From contig CM066302.1 in assembly GCA_033807695.1 (NCBI GenBank), forward strand, positions 3,286,001-3,350,000: a stretch of 64,000 bases of DNA, in the 5' to 3' direction. Shown piece by piece: positions 11,769-21,668 of this stretch. The DNA is from Daedaleopsis sinensis. Taxonomy: Eukaryota; Basidiomycota; Agaricomycetes; Polyporales; Polyporaceae. Every line of letters begins with the position of its first letter. Position 1 is the first letter of the stretch. The position numbers and the translations under genes are program-made. Below the pieces are notes generated by a model. It ran no database searches, was not told where the DNA came from, and saw nothing but the letters and a program-made list of their open reading frames with translations.

Positions 11769-12371
11769 AAGGCGATTGTGTATGTCGTGATGTAACTTCG
11801 AGTCCTGTATGATACTGCACTGCCCTCGTCTGGAATCACTGTCAGTGCAGACGTGCCAACACTTGTTGCGAGCTCAAGAGCAAACTAACTACCGTCTCAG
11901 TTCGCCGCAAACGCCGCGTCGGAACGTACCGGGAGGTAATTTTCACTCGGATCCGGTAACCTCCGCATGGTTGGAAGTGAGGCGTATCACGCGATATCAC
12001 GCATGACTCCGTACCGTCACACTGATACCGTAGTTCCCTCCGTTGGCCGCGAGCTCCTCAACCTCACCTTCCAACTAGTACGACGACGACATTGCGAAGT
12101 GGAAAGGCACACACGCCCCTGCGGGTTGCACGGTAGATGTGTATAATGACATTCTTCTGCTACTGATGGCCAGCTCCCAGCCTACGCTGCAGACGACACG
12201 ACACGAACGAAACGTCGCCTCGCGAGGGCTAGTGGATTGCACAACGTGCTCTGTGATGTGACCCGGCATTGGCGTCGTATGGTTCGTGGCTTGAAAACGG
12301 AGTGCGGTACGTAGTTGTAAATTTCTATCAACGCCAGTGCATCTTCTGAAAATTATCACTTACCAGCTGTA
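11769..12371. other. Unrecognised 0.6-kb interval
   Basis: The interval lies between the small plus-strand gene and the kinase stop, so both 3' ends should be here. Short frames exist on each strand (for instance 12075-12359 minus), but none has a motif or a clean splice connection to its neighbours. Confidence 0.4.
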
Positions 12372-13692
12372 TCACGCAAACTTTCCACCGCGGATCATTG
12401 TGGACACGGCGAGTGTCCGACTGTGCGGGTTTATATGCAGGAGGCGGCTGCAAACGACGTATACGAACCCGTCTTTCAATGACGTCTGGCATCTGTGAGT
12501 TAGCTCCGCCTCGTTTCCTGTACCGGACGGCCAGCGTGGCCTTACCTCCAAACGTTCAAGTCTCGATATCAGTTCCACCTCCACAGCATCGCGTACAGTT
12601 CGCCTCGGACATCGTATCCTGAAGGAACCGGAGCGTTCCTCCACGATGGGCATCGGAGACCATTCCCTGATTCGTTTCCCCATCCAGCTGGGGATTGGAC
12701 CGAGCACGGCTACGATAGCTGCGAGGCGCCCCCCCCGCGACGTAGTACGAGGGAACAACGGTCGCCCAGTGGCTAGTTCGAACACTACACATCCAGCTGC
12801 GAACCAGTCCACAGCCCCGTTCCACGGCAGACCTTCGGTGAGTTTTGTCGTTAGACCGTGTAATGTGGTATGGACGATCGACCTTACCGAGAGTTACTTC
12901 GGGGGCCCTGTAGAGGGACGTCCCAGATATCCCGACGTGCTCGATGTGTTGTGGGGCTGCCTCGCCGAGGTCGATGATGAATATTTTGGTGGTTCGGAGC
13001 TAGAAAGCCATGAGTACGGTCCCAGCCTCATTCGGATACTGCAGTTGCTTACGTTGACTATCGTAGAGTCCAATTTACCCGTAGCCAGAGGCCTGGTTTC
13101 CATACTTTCCAGAACAATGTTGCTGGGCTTGATGTCGGTGTGCGTGATACAGTTGCTGTGCAGATCTTATGGGCGTGAGGCTGCGGCGACGGTCCCATGC
13201 CTTTCCTGACTCACATTCTATTCCTGCTAATAGCTGTTCTGTTATAGACAGCACGTCGGGGAGATACAATGTGCTTGGCCGCATCACATGAAGCAAGTCT
13301 GCCAGGGTACCGTCTTTCTTCGGAAGCAATATTCGCCCGCCGGGTTCGCAAATGCGATCAGTTGACAGAATAGTCAGGAAGGCGCTGGCATGATACGTGA
13401 GTGGCCCGCTGTGGATGTGCGAGCGCGAAGAGACACTGACCTCTTTCCCGGACCCTCGCCGTTGTTCGCGACTTCGTACGCCCATTTTTCGATCTCGCGA
13501 GTACCGGCATCGAGTGCGAGGCGGCTGTACCGTTTTACCACGACCACTGCACCGTCCCCTGTCATGACCGCGCTGAACACCATCGCGGAGCGGCCGCGCG
13601 CAATAAATTTCAAGTCGTTATCTGTTGGCACATCTGAGGGAGTGGTGCTCGTCGGGTCAGCGTGATGGAGGGTACTCACATGGGAGAGACAT
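12372..13692 (-). CDS. Divergent serine/threonine protein kinase, multi-exon
   Basis: This is a eukaryotic-type protein kinase catalytic domain assembled from five or six exons. The proposed start is the ATG at 13692, joined by a 46-nt intron to a segment with the glycine loop (IARGRSAMVFSAV) and the beta-3 lysine in VVVVKRY. Later exons give the N-lobe segment DGTLADLLHV, the catalytic loop THTDIKPSN (HTD where HRD is usual), the metal-binding DLGEA (DLG where DFG is usual), the activation segment GTSLYRAPEV, and the C-lobe motifs DWFAAGCVVFELATG and RPLFP. The end has SRLLHINPHSR, the usual subdomain XI arginine context, before a stop at 12372. GTSLYRAPEV and the DWFAAGCVVFELATG/RPLFP context suggest a CMGC-like ancestry. 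All key catalytic residues (K, D, D) remain, so activity is plausible. Exact junctions in the last third, including a 60-nt in-phase intron, are inferred. Confidence 0.8.
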
Positions 13693-13729
13693 GCTCGGAA
13701 TGTTTGCTCCAGTAGATAGCGGGCTCAGT

Positions 13730-14990
13730 AAGCTCCGCCGACTGACTGCGTGCCGTTATATCTGCTGATGCTACTTGCGTTTGATCCATACAGGACGAGT
13801 TTCACACATGTAATCGCGGGATATCGCGGGATAGTCGACGCAGCTCGTTACATTCCGCAACGAACGCTATGTGAACAAGCCGAACCTGCACTGCCCTACA
13901 TGGCGGATCGCTGGGACATGACGGTACCTCGGTTTGTTTACTACGCGGGCGAGGAGGGTCCATATCGTTCCGTCATCGAGCATGCAGAGTCCCGTGGATG
14001 CCAGCTCGGAGTCGGAGTATGTGGCGTAGTCGCGGGTACTCTGTTCCTCTACCTTGTGAACGTGGTGCTAACTCCAGTCCACTGGACCACAATCATCGCG
14101 TTCTCGGGCAGGATCGACGCTGCGCCGTATGGCAAATTGGCAAGGCATGCCGTTACCGTGGTCGGTTCTCTGCGTAGGACGGTGAGGGTCCATCTCATTC
14201 CATGCAGAGTGGTATCTGTGCCAGTCGCGCAGGACTACGTGGCGTGGCGGAGGTGCTCTGCTCCTCCGCTTTGCCTACGACGTGCCAGCTCCGGTTCATT
14301 GGACCACGAACATTATGCGGGCGGGCAGGACCTACAATATGCTGCATGGCAAATTGTCAAGACACACCGGTACCTCGGTCGGTTTCCACGCGCAGGGTGG
14401 TGAGGGTCCATCTCGTTCCGTGATCGAGTATGCAGAGTCGTACGGATGTCATCACAGACCGGAAGTACGTGGCGTAGCAGGGGTGCTCTCTTCCTCCGCT
14501 CTGCCAACGAGGTGCTGACTCTAGTTCACCGGACCGCAAACACCGCGTCGGCGGCCAGGGCCTGCATTGCGCTGCATGGCAGATTGGCAAGACGTGACCG
14601 TGGCTTGGACGGTTTCTTGTGCAGGACAGTGAAGGTTCACCTCCTTCCGTCATCGTGCATGCGAAGTGGTATGGACACGAGCTCGGAGCGAAAGTACGTG
14701 GGGTAACCCGGATCCCTTGTTCCTTTGGTCCGCAGACTGGGCGCAGACTGGAGTCCGCTCAACCACAAAGACGACCTCGGCGGATGTGGCGTGCATCGCG
14801 AAATGCTCAGATTGTCAAGGTGTCGTGGCAACTCATTCGCTCAGGTCCCTGCGCAGGACGAAGGGGTCCAGCTCGCTCGGCTGCAGCGGGTATTGCCACG
14901 CACGGGACAACGCTGCTGGGGAGAAGTACAAGGCGTAGCCGAGAACAGCCGTGCCCTGTTCGTCGGCTCAGCTGACTGAGCGGTGGTCCT
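13730..14990. repeat. Degenerate tandem array, about 229-bp unit, 5-6 copies
   Basis: A motif reading roughly GAGGGTCCATCTCGTTCC recurs at 13954, 14184, 14402, 14631 and 14860, with spacings of 230, 218, 229 and 229 bp. Around it, each unit carries matching blocks in the same order: CATGCAGAGT, TACGTGGCGTAG, a run ending TTGGACC or CCGGACC, GCATGGCAAATTG, and GCGCAGGAC. The sequence just upstream of 13954 (CATGGCGGATCG, GGTACCTCGGT) aligns with the end of a unit, so a further partial copy starts near 13.73 kb. Copies differ by substitutions and small indels, and no frame is conserved through all of them, so the array looks non-coding. Confidence 0.85.
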
Positions 14991-15601
14991 GGTGTCCCTT
15001 GTTCCATGGAATCGCCATGCACTCTATCCCCGTACGCGTTCTCTGGCCAGTGGTACGCGCCGCCGGCTCCATGCGAGACTAGCCCCAGACCTCGCCCGCG
15101 CGCTTGCGATTGCCGCGCCGAGCTATAAATGACCACGGCGTGCACGGCAAAGGTTCTGCGGAAGCGCAGAAGCGATGGTACGTAGACCCGAGGGCATGGT
15201 ATGCGTAGTCTTCGACTTCTTTGGATGATGCAAACTCACGGTTCCCTGAAAGAAATTTTGGAATGACAGAGAAGCCGGAACGCACGAACGTGCTGATTCC
15301 TTACCGAGTTTCCGGGTTCGAGGCCCGTGTATCGGCGGTGATGCGTACATCGAACACCGGAGCGATCGACGGTTCTGTTCTCGATTGAAGCTGCGGACGG
15401 GCATCGTTGCATTAATGGCCAGTGTCTGATCCGTCGTGCATCGCAAGTTGTGAACAGTCATACACTCGAGCGTCCTTTGCACTCCAACACGTTTGCAGAT
15501 GGCGTGCCCCTCTCGAACAATCAGATCTACTATGGGGCTGGGGACTTTGTTGGTAGACAGCGGGGCTCAGTTAGAAATTCCATGGGGTCCGAGGTGCGTG
15601 G
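14991..15601. other. Spacer after the repeat array
   Basis: No supported gene. Short frames on the minus strand (15079-15482) show no motif. The stretch is directly upstream of the plus-strand F-box-like gene and probably contains its promoter. Confidence 0.4.
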
Positions 15602-16480
15602 ATGCTCCTGTCATGTCCCACATTACTTATCGGGAACTCCTCAAGGGTGCCCATGGATGTCCTTTTCGTGATTATGGCAAACAGCGACTTCGCCCTGCTG
15701 CTGTCGTGGCGTGCGACGTGCACTACCTTTCGCGCAGCAGCGTCGGTGGAGCTCCGTGTCCGATACGAATCATCTATCCTCCCTTTCGTCTCCGACGTGG
15801 AGATATTCGACCAAATATTGCGGGAGCACGGAGGCGTGATATCGGGATCGGTTGCATTGAAGTTTTTCCTACCGTTCGAACTGTGGACACCTGCAGATCT
15901 CGATGTCTACGTCCCCGACCATACGTACGAGGGCTTTGTCGCGGCTGCAATCTCTCGGCTTCATTTCACGACGCCAGCCATTCAACGGCAGGCATCTAGG
16001 ACGTCGGGTCAGCAAGGAGTCGCGTCTGTGAAGGAACTGCAACGGTTCCAAACTCCTTCGGCGCGGTTTGTCGACGTCATCAGGAGCACAGATACCAGTC
16101 CCCTTACACCATTGCGCGGATTCTGGTGTACCCTCGTGAGCAACTTCGTGACGCCGTACGGAGCAGGCTGCTCGTGTCCTCGCGACACACTCTTTCGCCG
16201 GGGATGTGTGAAGGAAGGCCCTCTCTCCCCCCGTGATATCAGCGCAGTGGCAAAGTACTCGCACCGAGGATTCGAGATCATCCAAAACGACACCGAAGGT
16301 TTGACGCATCGCCAGCGTCCTGGGGCCTTTGGAGACGGGCGTTCTGTAGTGATATCGTTCGGCCGTGGAGTCGAACGGGACGGTGGTGCTCTCCCTGTGA
16401 CCTTCACCAGTGGTGGCTGGAAAACGGTCGCCTGCTTCCCTGCTAAGGTATGTAGTGGTAAGCTCACAGCGATGGTTTGA
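15602..16480 (+). CDS. F-box/nucleotidyltransferase-like protein, copy B
   Basis: This open frame of 292 residues is paralogous to the minus-strand gene at 9035-10180. An F-box-like start (VPMDVLFVIMANSDF, then LLSWRATCTTFR) is followed by SILPFVSDVEIFDQIL. Next comes a nucleotidyltransferase-like core, VISGSVALKFFLP then WTPADLDVYVPD, where the D-x-D-x-Y pattern could bind metal. A C-terminal FGDGRSVVISFG segment aligns loosely with FFGDTSSFIDFL of copy A. The overlapping longer frame that starts at 15493 is a shadow, because only this frame shows the shared motifs. The start at 15602 is the first ATG of the frame; MDV at about residue 18 could also serve. The biochemical role is unknown. 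The family looks like one of the expanded Agaricomycete gene families, which I infer from motif style. Confidence 0.75.
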   Translation: MLLSCPTLLIGNSSRVPMDVLFVIMANSDFALLLSWRATCTTFRAAASVELRVRYESSILPFVSDVEIFDQILREHGGVISGSVALKFFLPFELWTPADLDVYVPDHTYEGFVAAAISRLHFTTPAIQRQASRTSGQQGVASVKELQRFQTPSARFVDVIRSTDTSPLTPLRGFWCTLVSNFVTPYGAGCSCPRDTLFRRGCVKEGPLSPRDISAVAKYSHRGFEIIQNDTEGLTHRQRPGAFGDGRSVVISFGRGVERDGGALPVTFTSGGWKTVACFPAKVCSGKLTAMV

Positions 16481-17083
16481 CTGACGTGGGTATCGGACAG
16501 CCCGGAGATGCGTCGTCACAGTGAGCAATAATTCGCCGCACATTCTCGGGACGGGTTCTTACGATGCCTCGCACGTTGTAGGCACCGACAGGAGGCGCGG
16601 CCGTAGGCCCGTAGCCGTGTTCGGCTAAGTCGATACGTCGGCTAGCAGTCCCTACTATAGTGGGAGATAATTAAGTGTAATCTTATACGCTCTGTGTCGG
16701 GGTCCGCGGACTACTGTCCAAATCGAAATCGGACATATACTGAACATGTATGTCAATGTGCAGGACTCCCCACACCATCCATGAACTGGCCACCGTGTGG
16801 TGGAGATGGGAACACAGGAAAAGCCGATTAAGACGGGAGCTGCGGGCAGAAGTCATCGGCGCTTGCGGCGCCTTACGTCCGTACGCCTTCTTGCGAAACC
16901 CTGACCAGCCCTATGGGGGATTGACTTGCGCCCGTCCACACCTCTTGCTCTTCGTCCATCTCGTCTTCACTGGCACGTGTCCTGGGCCTCGTTCCTACGC
17001 CCGCATTGCTCGTCACCTGTCCTCGTTCTCGCTTCGTAGTGGCCGCTGTCTACTGGAAAGCAACTTGCGCACCATCTACCGTT
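16481..17083. other. Upstream region of the Zn2Cys6 gene
   Basis: An open frame crosses here (from 16750), but in the sequence downstream it would skip the conserved cysteine cluster, so I do not accept it as the coding frame. A further upstream exon of the Zn2Cys6 gene could lie here; otherwise nothing is recognised. Confidence 0.35.
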
Positions 17084-18481
17084 ATGGCGCCCCCATCTGG
17101 ACACGCGTGTTTGGCGTACACGTTACCTCCGCTCGTCGAGACATCCCGGGAAGTGTCGGTGGTAGGCCATGGACCCCGTGGGCCGATGCTGGTGAGTTGT
17201 TTACTGTTGTGTCAGGAAATGCGCGTTCCCCGGGTACCCACAGCCTTCGTTCGCAGGTCCGTGGACCCGGAGTAGATATCGTTCTTGGCTGTTACGGATC
17301 TCCGAAGTTGAGAGAATTCCCTTGCTTTTCTTGCCAGAAGGCTGGCCGATCTGTGAGTGGACTTTCCTACTGCGTACCTTCTCTCCAGAACCTCCTCTCT
17401 CTGTCCCCCTCCCTGATACTCCGAGATGCCAATGCTTGTCACTGCAGTGTGTTGAAATCTCGGAATCTGGGAACGGCCCGTGCGGACGCTGTCTTGGGAT
17501 TGGAATCCCTTGCGACCGTGGGCAGCGAGCTCCGGACTACACACGGCTGTATGTATTCACGGGCAGTCAGCGGCAACACAGTCCATGTCAGTGCAGACAG
17601 AGCGACCTCCTGTCGTTCGCGGCATTCCGAGCACGGTTCGATGCCGACGATATGGTCTTGGAGCGTAATGACGATGACCACTGCGGTATGTGCTATCGTC
17701 GTGTTCACGGAAATGTGGTCTAACTGTCCTAAAGTTCACGACATCTGCCACCCTACACCGTCGCCCGCTCCACCCGTCTATGTGTCCCGAGTATCTCGAG
17801 CTGACACAGAGCCTGTACCGGAACGAGAAACGTCTCGTCCCGGCGAGGTGGATGTACCTTCGTCGATTGCAGTCCTACAGCCGTCGCCCGTCAGACCGTT
17901 CCGGACGCCGATGGTCAAGCCAATCTCGGCAGTGGGGCTGGCGCAGGTCAGTGCAATTCTCGCATCGTCGCTGTGCCCGTCCTGACATGTCTTGCGCACA
18001 CATAGGACGAGCTGCCGACATTCTACCGTACAACTGTGCAAGACCCGCTAGCCCGCTACCGCGACTTTGATTTCATTGCACTCAGCCACCAAAGTCCTGC
18101 ATGTCTGTGCCCACTAGCCTGGGTCTCGTACGTCCTTCTCTGCCTTCTGCATACGCGGACATTGACTCTCTCCTCCCCCCCTTAACTAGATCAGAGACTG
18201 CTCTGCCCCGCGTCGACTTGTCCGATTCGTGCGCTTCAGCCGATATGCTTGCATTCGGATATTCCAACAGAACCGCGCGGTCTCTGATGGCGCCTCCTTC
18301 GGACAAGGTCGCTTTCAACTTACTATGGCATTTCATGATTCGTGCGCGAGAACTAACGTCTGGTCGCAGGTCACTCAGCACGTCATCGCAGGTCGAATCC
18401 GAATGCCGTCTCCCGGCAACGGAATTGGAGCAGACCTTCGCGGTGCGTGCCCTCCCCTTGTCAGTCCTCCGCAACGTGCAG
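17084..18481 (+). CDS. Zn(II)2Cys6 zinc-cluster protein, multi-exon, 3' end open
   Basis: Splicing a GTGAGT donor after CQKAGRS to a CACTGCAG acceptor before CVEISES creates a perfect fungal binuclear zinc cluster: CFSCQKAGRSC, ten residues, then CGRCLGIGIPC. The spacing is C-x2-C-x6-C-x10-C-x2-C-x6-C. This is the DNA-binding module of fungal transcription factors. Upstream, an exon from the ATG at 17084 (MAPPSGHACLAY) joins in phase. Downstream, exons carry a region rich in aspartate and asparagine, a Pro-rich linker (HPTPSPAPPVY), the stretch DELPTFYRTT and a Ser-rich segment, up to a GTATGT donor after 18481. Further exons must exist, but I could not place them. A role as a regulator of the island's genes is an inference from the zinc cluster only. 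Confidence 0.7.
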
Positions 18482-20200
18482 GTATGTCTAGACATGCACG
18501 GTACGGTGGTGAGTGTCCGGTGCTCGTTTCATCACTACGCGCACAGCTTCATGACGACACATCTTACGCAGGGAAACGGCGCATGGCCGTTCGGCGGTAT
18601 CGCGCGTGACGGAGCCCAGTAGTCGTACCTATCGCAGTACCGTGCCCTCTTGCGAATTGGATATCTTGTTGGCTCCTCACTAATTGTTGTAGCATGACCT
18701 GTACACATCATCGCCATCTACCTTCTGTGAGCGGTACTGCACTTGTCTCATACGGAGAACAACATTCTGCCCCTTGACTGACTGAGCATGTTCTGGCTCG
18801 TCGCTAAGAATAATGCGGGGCGGGTCACACCTCGTGCGCTGGTCTGCTGCAATGACTATCTACTCGCCTACATATGAACATTCGCTTAGTCGTACCTCGT
18901 GTCATTCAACGAGACGTTATCGCGTGTCCTTGCTACCCCGTGCACGTCCCGCATCCGTTCGTCGATCTCGATGTCTCCTGTTCATCCACTGCGCCTCGCC
19001 TCTCGTCGTAGGCTGTGAACCAGCAAGCCGCAATTCGAGACATTTGTCTACGTTAGCGTGCACAGTGGCGTCTCGGTGCGCGCCGTGCCCGATCTAGGCG
19101 TCGGCCAGTTAACTGACGAGCGCACACCCATGTCCAGTATCTTCTGGGTGTGCACCCTCGAACCGGTGGTGCACCGGAACCCGCTCCTGCCCGTTGTGGG
19201 TGTAGTTCGCGGAGCTACTGAGCGGGGCAGTGAGAAAGTGGTCCGTATGGGTCCCAGTTGGAGTTTCACGCTTGCGCGCAGTGCCCGCCGCTTGCCCGGA
19301 ACTGGTGCGTCCCTACGCCATCTGGCCCTCCGCGCTCCGCGCGCCGCGGACCATGTTCGAGCCAAGCGGAGTTCGACTGCCACGTGACCGTGTTGATGCA
19401 TGACGCGTCGCAGCGTAACAGCGGGTCTCCTCTTCCCGGCGAGCCTCCAGCGTGTTCCTGCCAGTTCGCCGCTGCCTACTGTCGATCTAGACTAGTCGAA
19501 CAAGGGCGAAATCACTTCCTCTCCTTACCGGTATACCATCTGCGAACCCAGGACTCAGTCGCGGGCAGTGCAACGTTTTGTAGAAACTTCAGAGCTCGCT
19601 ACGAGTCGAATTGTACCTTGACCCACGTTCGTTCGCCAGTGAGTAGAGGCCTATGAGGCCACTTGTTCCCTTCTCGGGGGTTCACAGGTTACTCTACTAA
19701 CTGCGCGTCGTATCGCCTCATACATGGAGAGGCTTTCGACAGTGGCGTGCGCTTCAACTGCTACTGCGACCTTTTCGGTTCGTCTGCATCACCCACGGAG
19801 CCGGCGCCGCGCAACGCGCTTCAGCCCGTTCATATGACGTACGCGGCGATCGCTTCTATCCATGGCAGGGACCGCTTTACCCGCCTCGTCTCCATCTGAT
19901 CACACTTTGCAGTATGCGCAGGTTGTGCCTCAGCTTCCGGGTCGAGAACAGAGCTAAACACTTACTATGTCTCCCCGCCCGCGGTTCACTGTCACCGGTC
20001 AGAGCATTATAATCAGGTGAACGTCCAGCCACTGTCTGTCTTCTGGTGCGAACGTGTACTTATAGGACTGAGGTGCAGATCGCCTCAAGGAACAACCTCG
20101 GACGGTGAGTGTCTAGTTGAACCAAAGGATGGTCATAGACTCAATCATGGTGTTCGCTCATGACTTGTTCTCTCGATGTCTACGTGCTCGGACAATTTAT
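18482..20200. other. Probable 3' exons of the zinc-cluster gene, or spacer
   Basis: Several plus-strand frames look partly coding (for example 19058-19387 and a stretch near 18880-19010), but no chain of splice sites links them convincingly and no domain is visible. They may be the C-terminal part of the zinc-cluster protein or of another gene. I cannot decide. Confidence 0.3.
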
Positions 20201-21190
20201 TTATCTTTTCGACAGCATAGCAACATTCGGCGATACGAGCACAGGTGGTATGCGGCCATCCCTCGGTGTGTTCCGTTCTGATGGCTGTCGCCACCACCCT
20301 CGACGCTGTTCTCCGGACGCCTTCGGACCCAGCGAGGCAGAGATGGTATCCCTCGCCGCAAATTGATACGGGTCGACATGTGACACCCGTACGCCCCGAG
20401 CTCCAGATACAACAAGGTCGGGAAGCGTTGCCTGGACAAACGGCTTGATCACGTACGCGAAGCTTTGGCCCGCCGCCGCGGTGGCTGTTCTCATGTCCGT
20501 ACGATCATGACTTAGCAACTACGAGAACCGCTCCACCTCGCTCGCTGGACTTCGCCATGCGCGCGCGCCGTCGGGTGCTGATGATCATCTATTTCTCGAG
20601 GTACGGGTGTTTATACCCAGGACGCGAGACTCAGTGAGATGTAGCTGATCCCGGGAAATCGGAGCCTGGAAAAGCAACTGATCATCTCCTTCAACGCGCT
20701 CCGGCGAAGCAGGCAGCAATGTCGTGTCCTAAGTCGATCTCCAAGCATAAGCCGCTGTGACTGCCGTGTCGATCCTCTCCACGGAGATGTCGTAGCCGTG
20801 CGTCTGACCGCTAAACTGCTTTTCGAGACACGTACATGGCTGCCGGGCACTCGTACAGGTGGGACAACCATCACCGATTGGTCATGTCCAAATACAAGGT
20901 GCGACTTTCCTCGTCATCCCTCGTTCGTTGCTTACATATGAAGCGATGAATGCGCTGTTCCTCGCCAGAGCTCCGTGGCGGAGGTGATCGTCGGCGTCGT
21001 CGCTGCATACGGACATGCGCGGCCGGCGGTAGGCTACGCCCCATACACGAAACAATCCACCCCGACGCGGAGCCGGCCGATACGTGGCATGGCAGGCCAC
21101 AGTACGTCCACGTCGTCAGTGGCCGACCCCGCAAGGGCCGTTAACAGGGCATCTAGAGCCAGGCCAGCACGGGCTTCGACATACGGATAG
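20201..21190 (-). CDS. Unrecognised minus-strand coding region, exons unclear
   Basis: Three separate minus-strand stretches have a protein-like composition. One near 21070-21185 contains EARAGLALDALLTAL. One near 20700-20800 contains DISVERIDTAVTAAYAW. One spans 20201-20518 and contains FAYVIKPFVQATLPDLVV. They lie in different frames, and short GT-AG introns in the style of the neighbouring genes could join them. I recognise no family and cannot give exact boundaries, so this is one tentative gene rather than a model. Confidence 0.3.
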
Positions 21191-21668
21191 TTCGCAGTGA
21201 GGGTTTCTCTTGTTCGTTCGCCTCCGCGCGAGCACCATTATCGGACCACTTTTGGTCTTTCCGGGCCCCTTGCCCATTTATTTACATCCCTGGCCCTTCA
21301 TTGCTCCTCTTACTCCACCCCCAGACCGACTCATTCCGGCGATGCCGATCGGTGCTATGGCCGGAACGCTTTCCAAGGCCTGTACTGGGCCAAGACACAC
21401 CTCCTTTCTGTTGCTGACATGTAGGTGATCGGGTAGACCAAAGTGCACGTGCAGCTATCGAATCTTTATTCCACACCTAGTCCACTTTCGCCTCGGCCGT
21501 TGTATCGTGTAACCCGACCCGTAAAGTCTTCGGTGTTCAAGATGCGCAGGGCGGATGCACGACTCGTGGCCTACAAGAATTTAGCAGAGAGCTAAGTCTA
21601 GAAATTTCATTGGAATGTTGTTGTTTATCAATTCACTCTATCCTTGTACCAGTGATCCTCCCCCGCCC

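Noticed and set aside
13730..14990. Tandem array as a CRISPR-like repeat
   Set aside because: The whole 229-bp unit is repeated with drift; there are no short invariant repeats separated by unique spacers, and the organism is a fungus.
16750..17985. A 411-codon plus-strand frame as a single-exon gene
   Set aside because: It runs straight through the Zn2Cys6 region in the wrong frame for the second half of the cluster. The spliced model gives a perfect cluster, so the long frame is partly intron and partly shadow.
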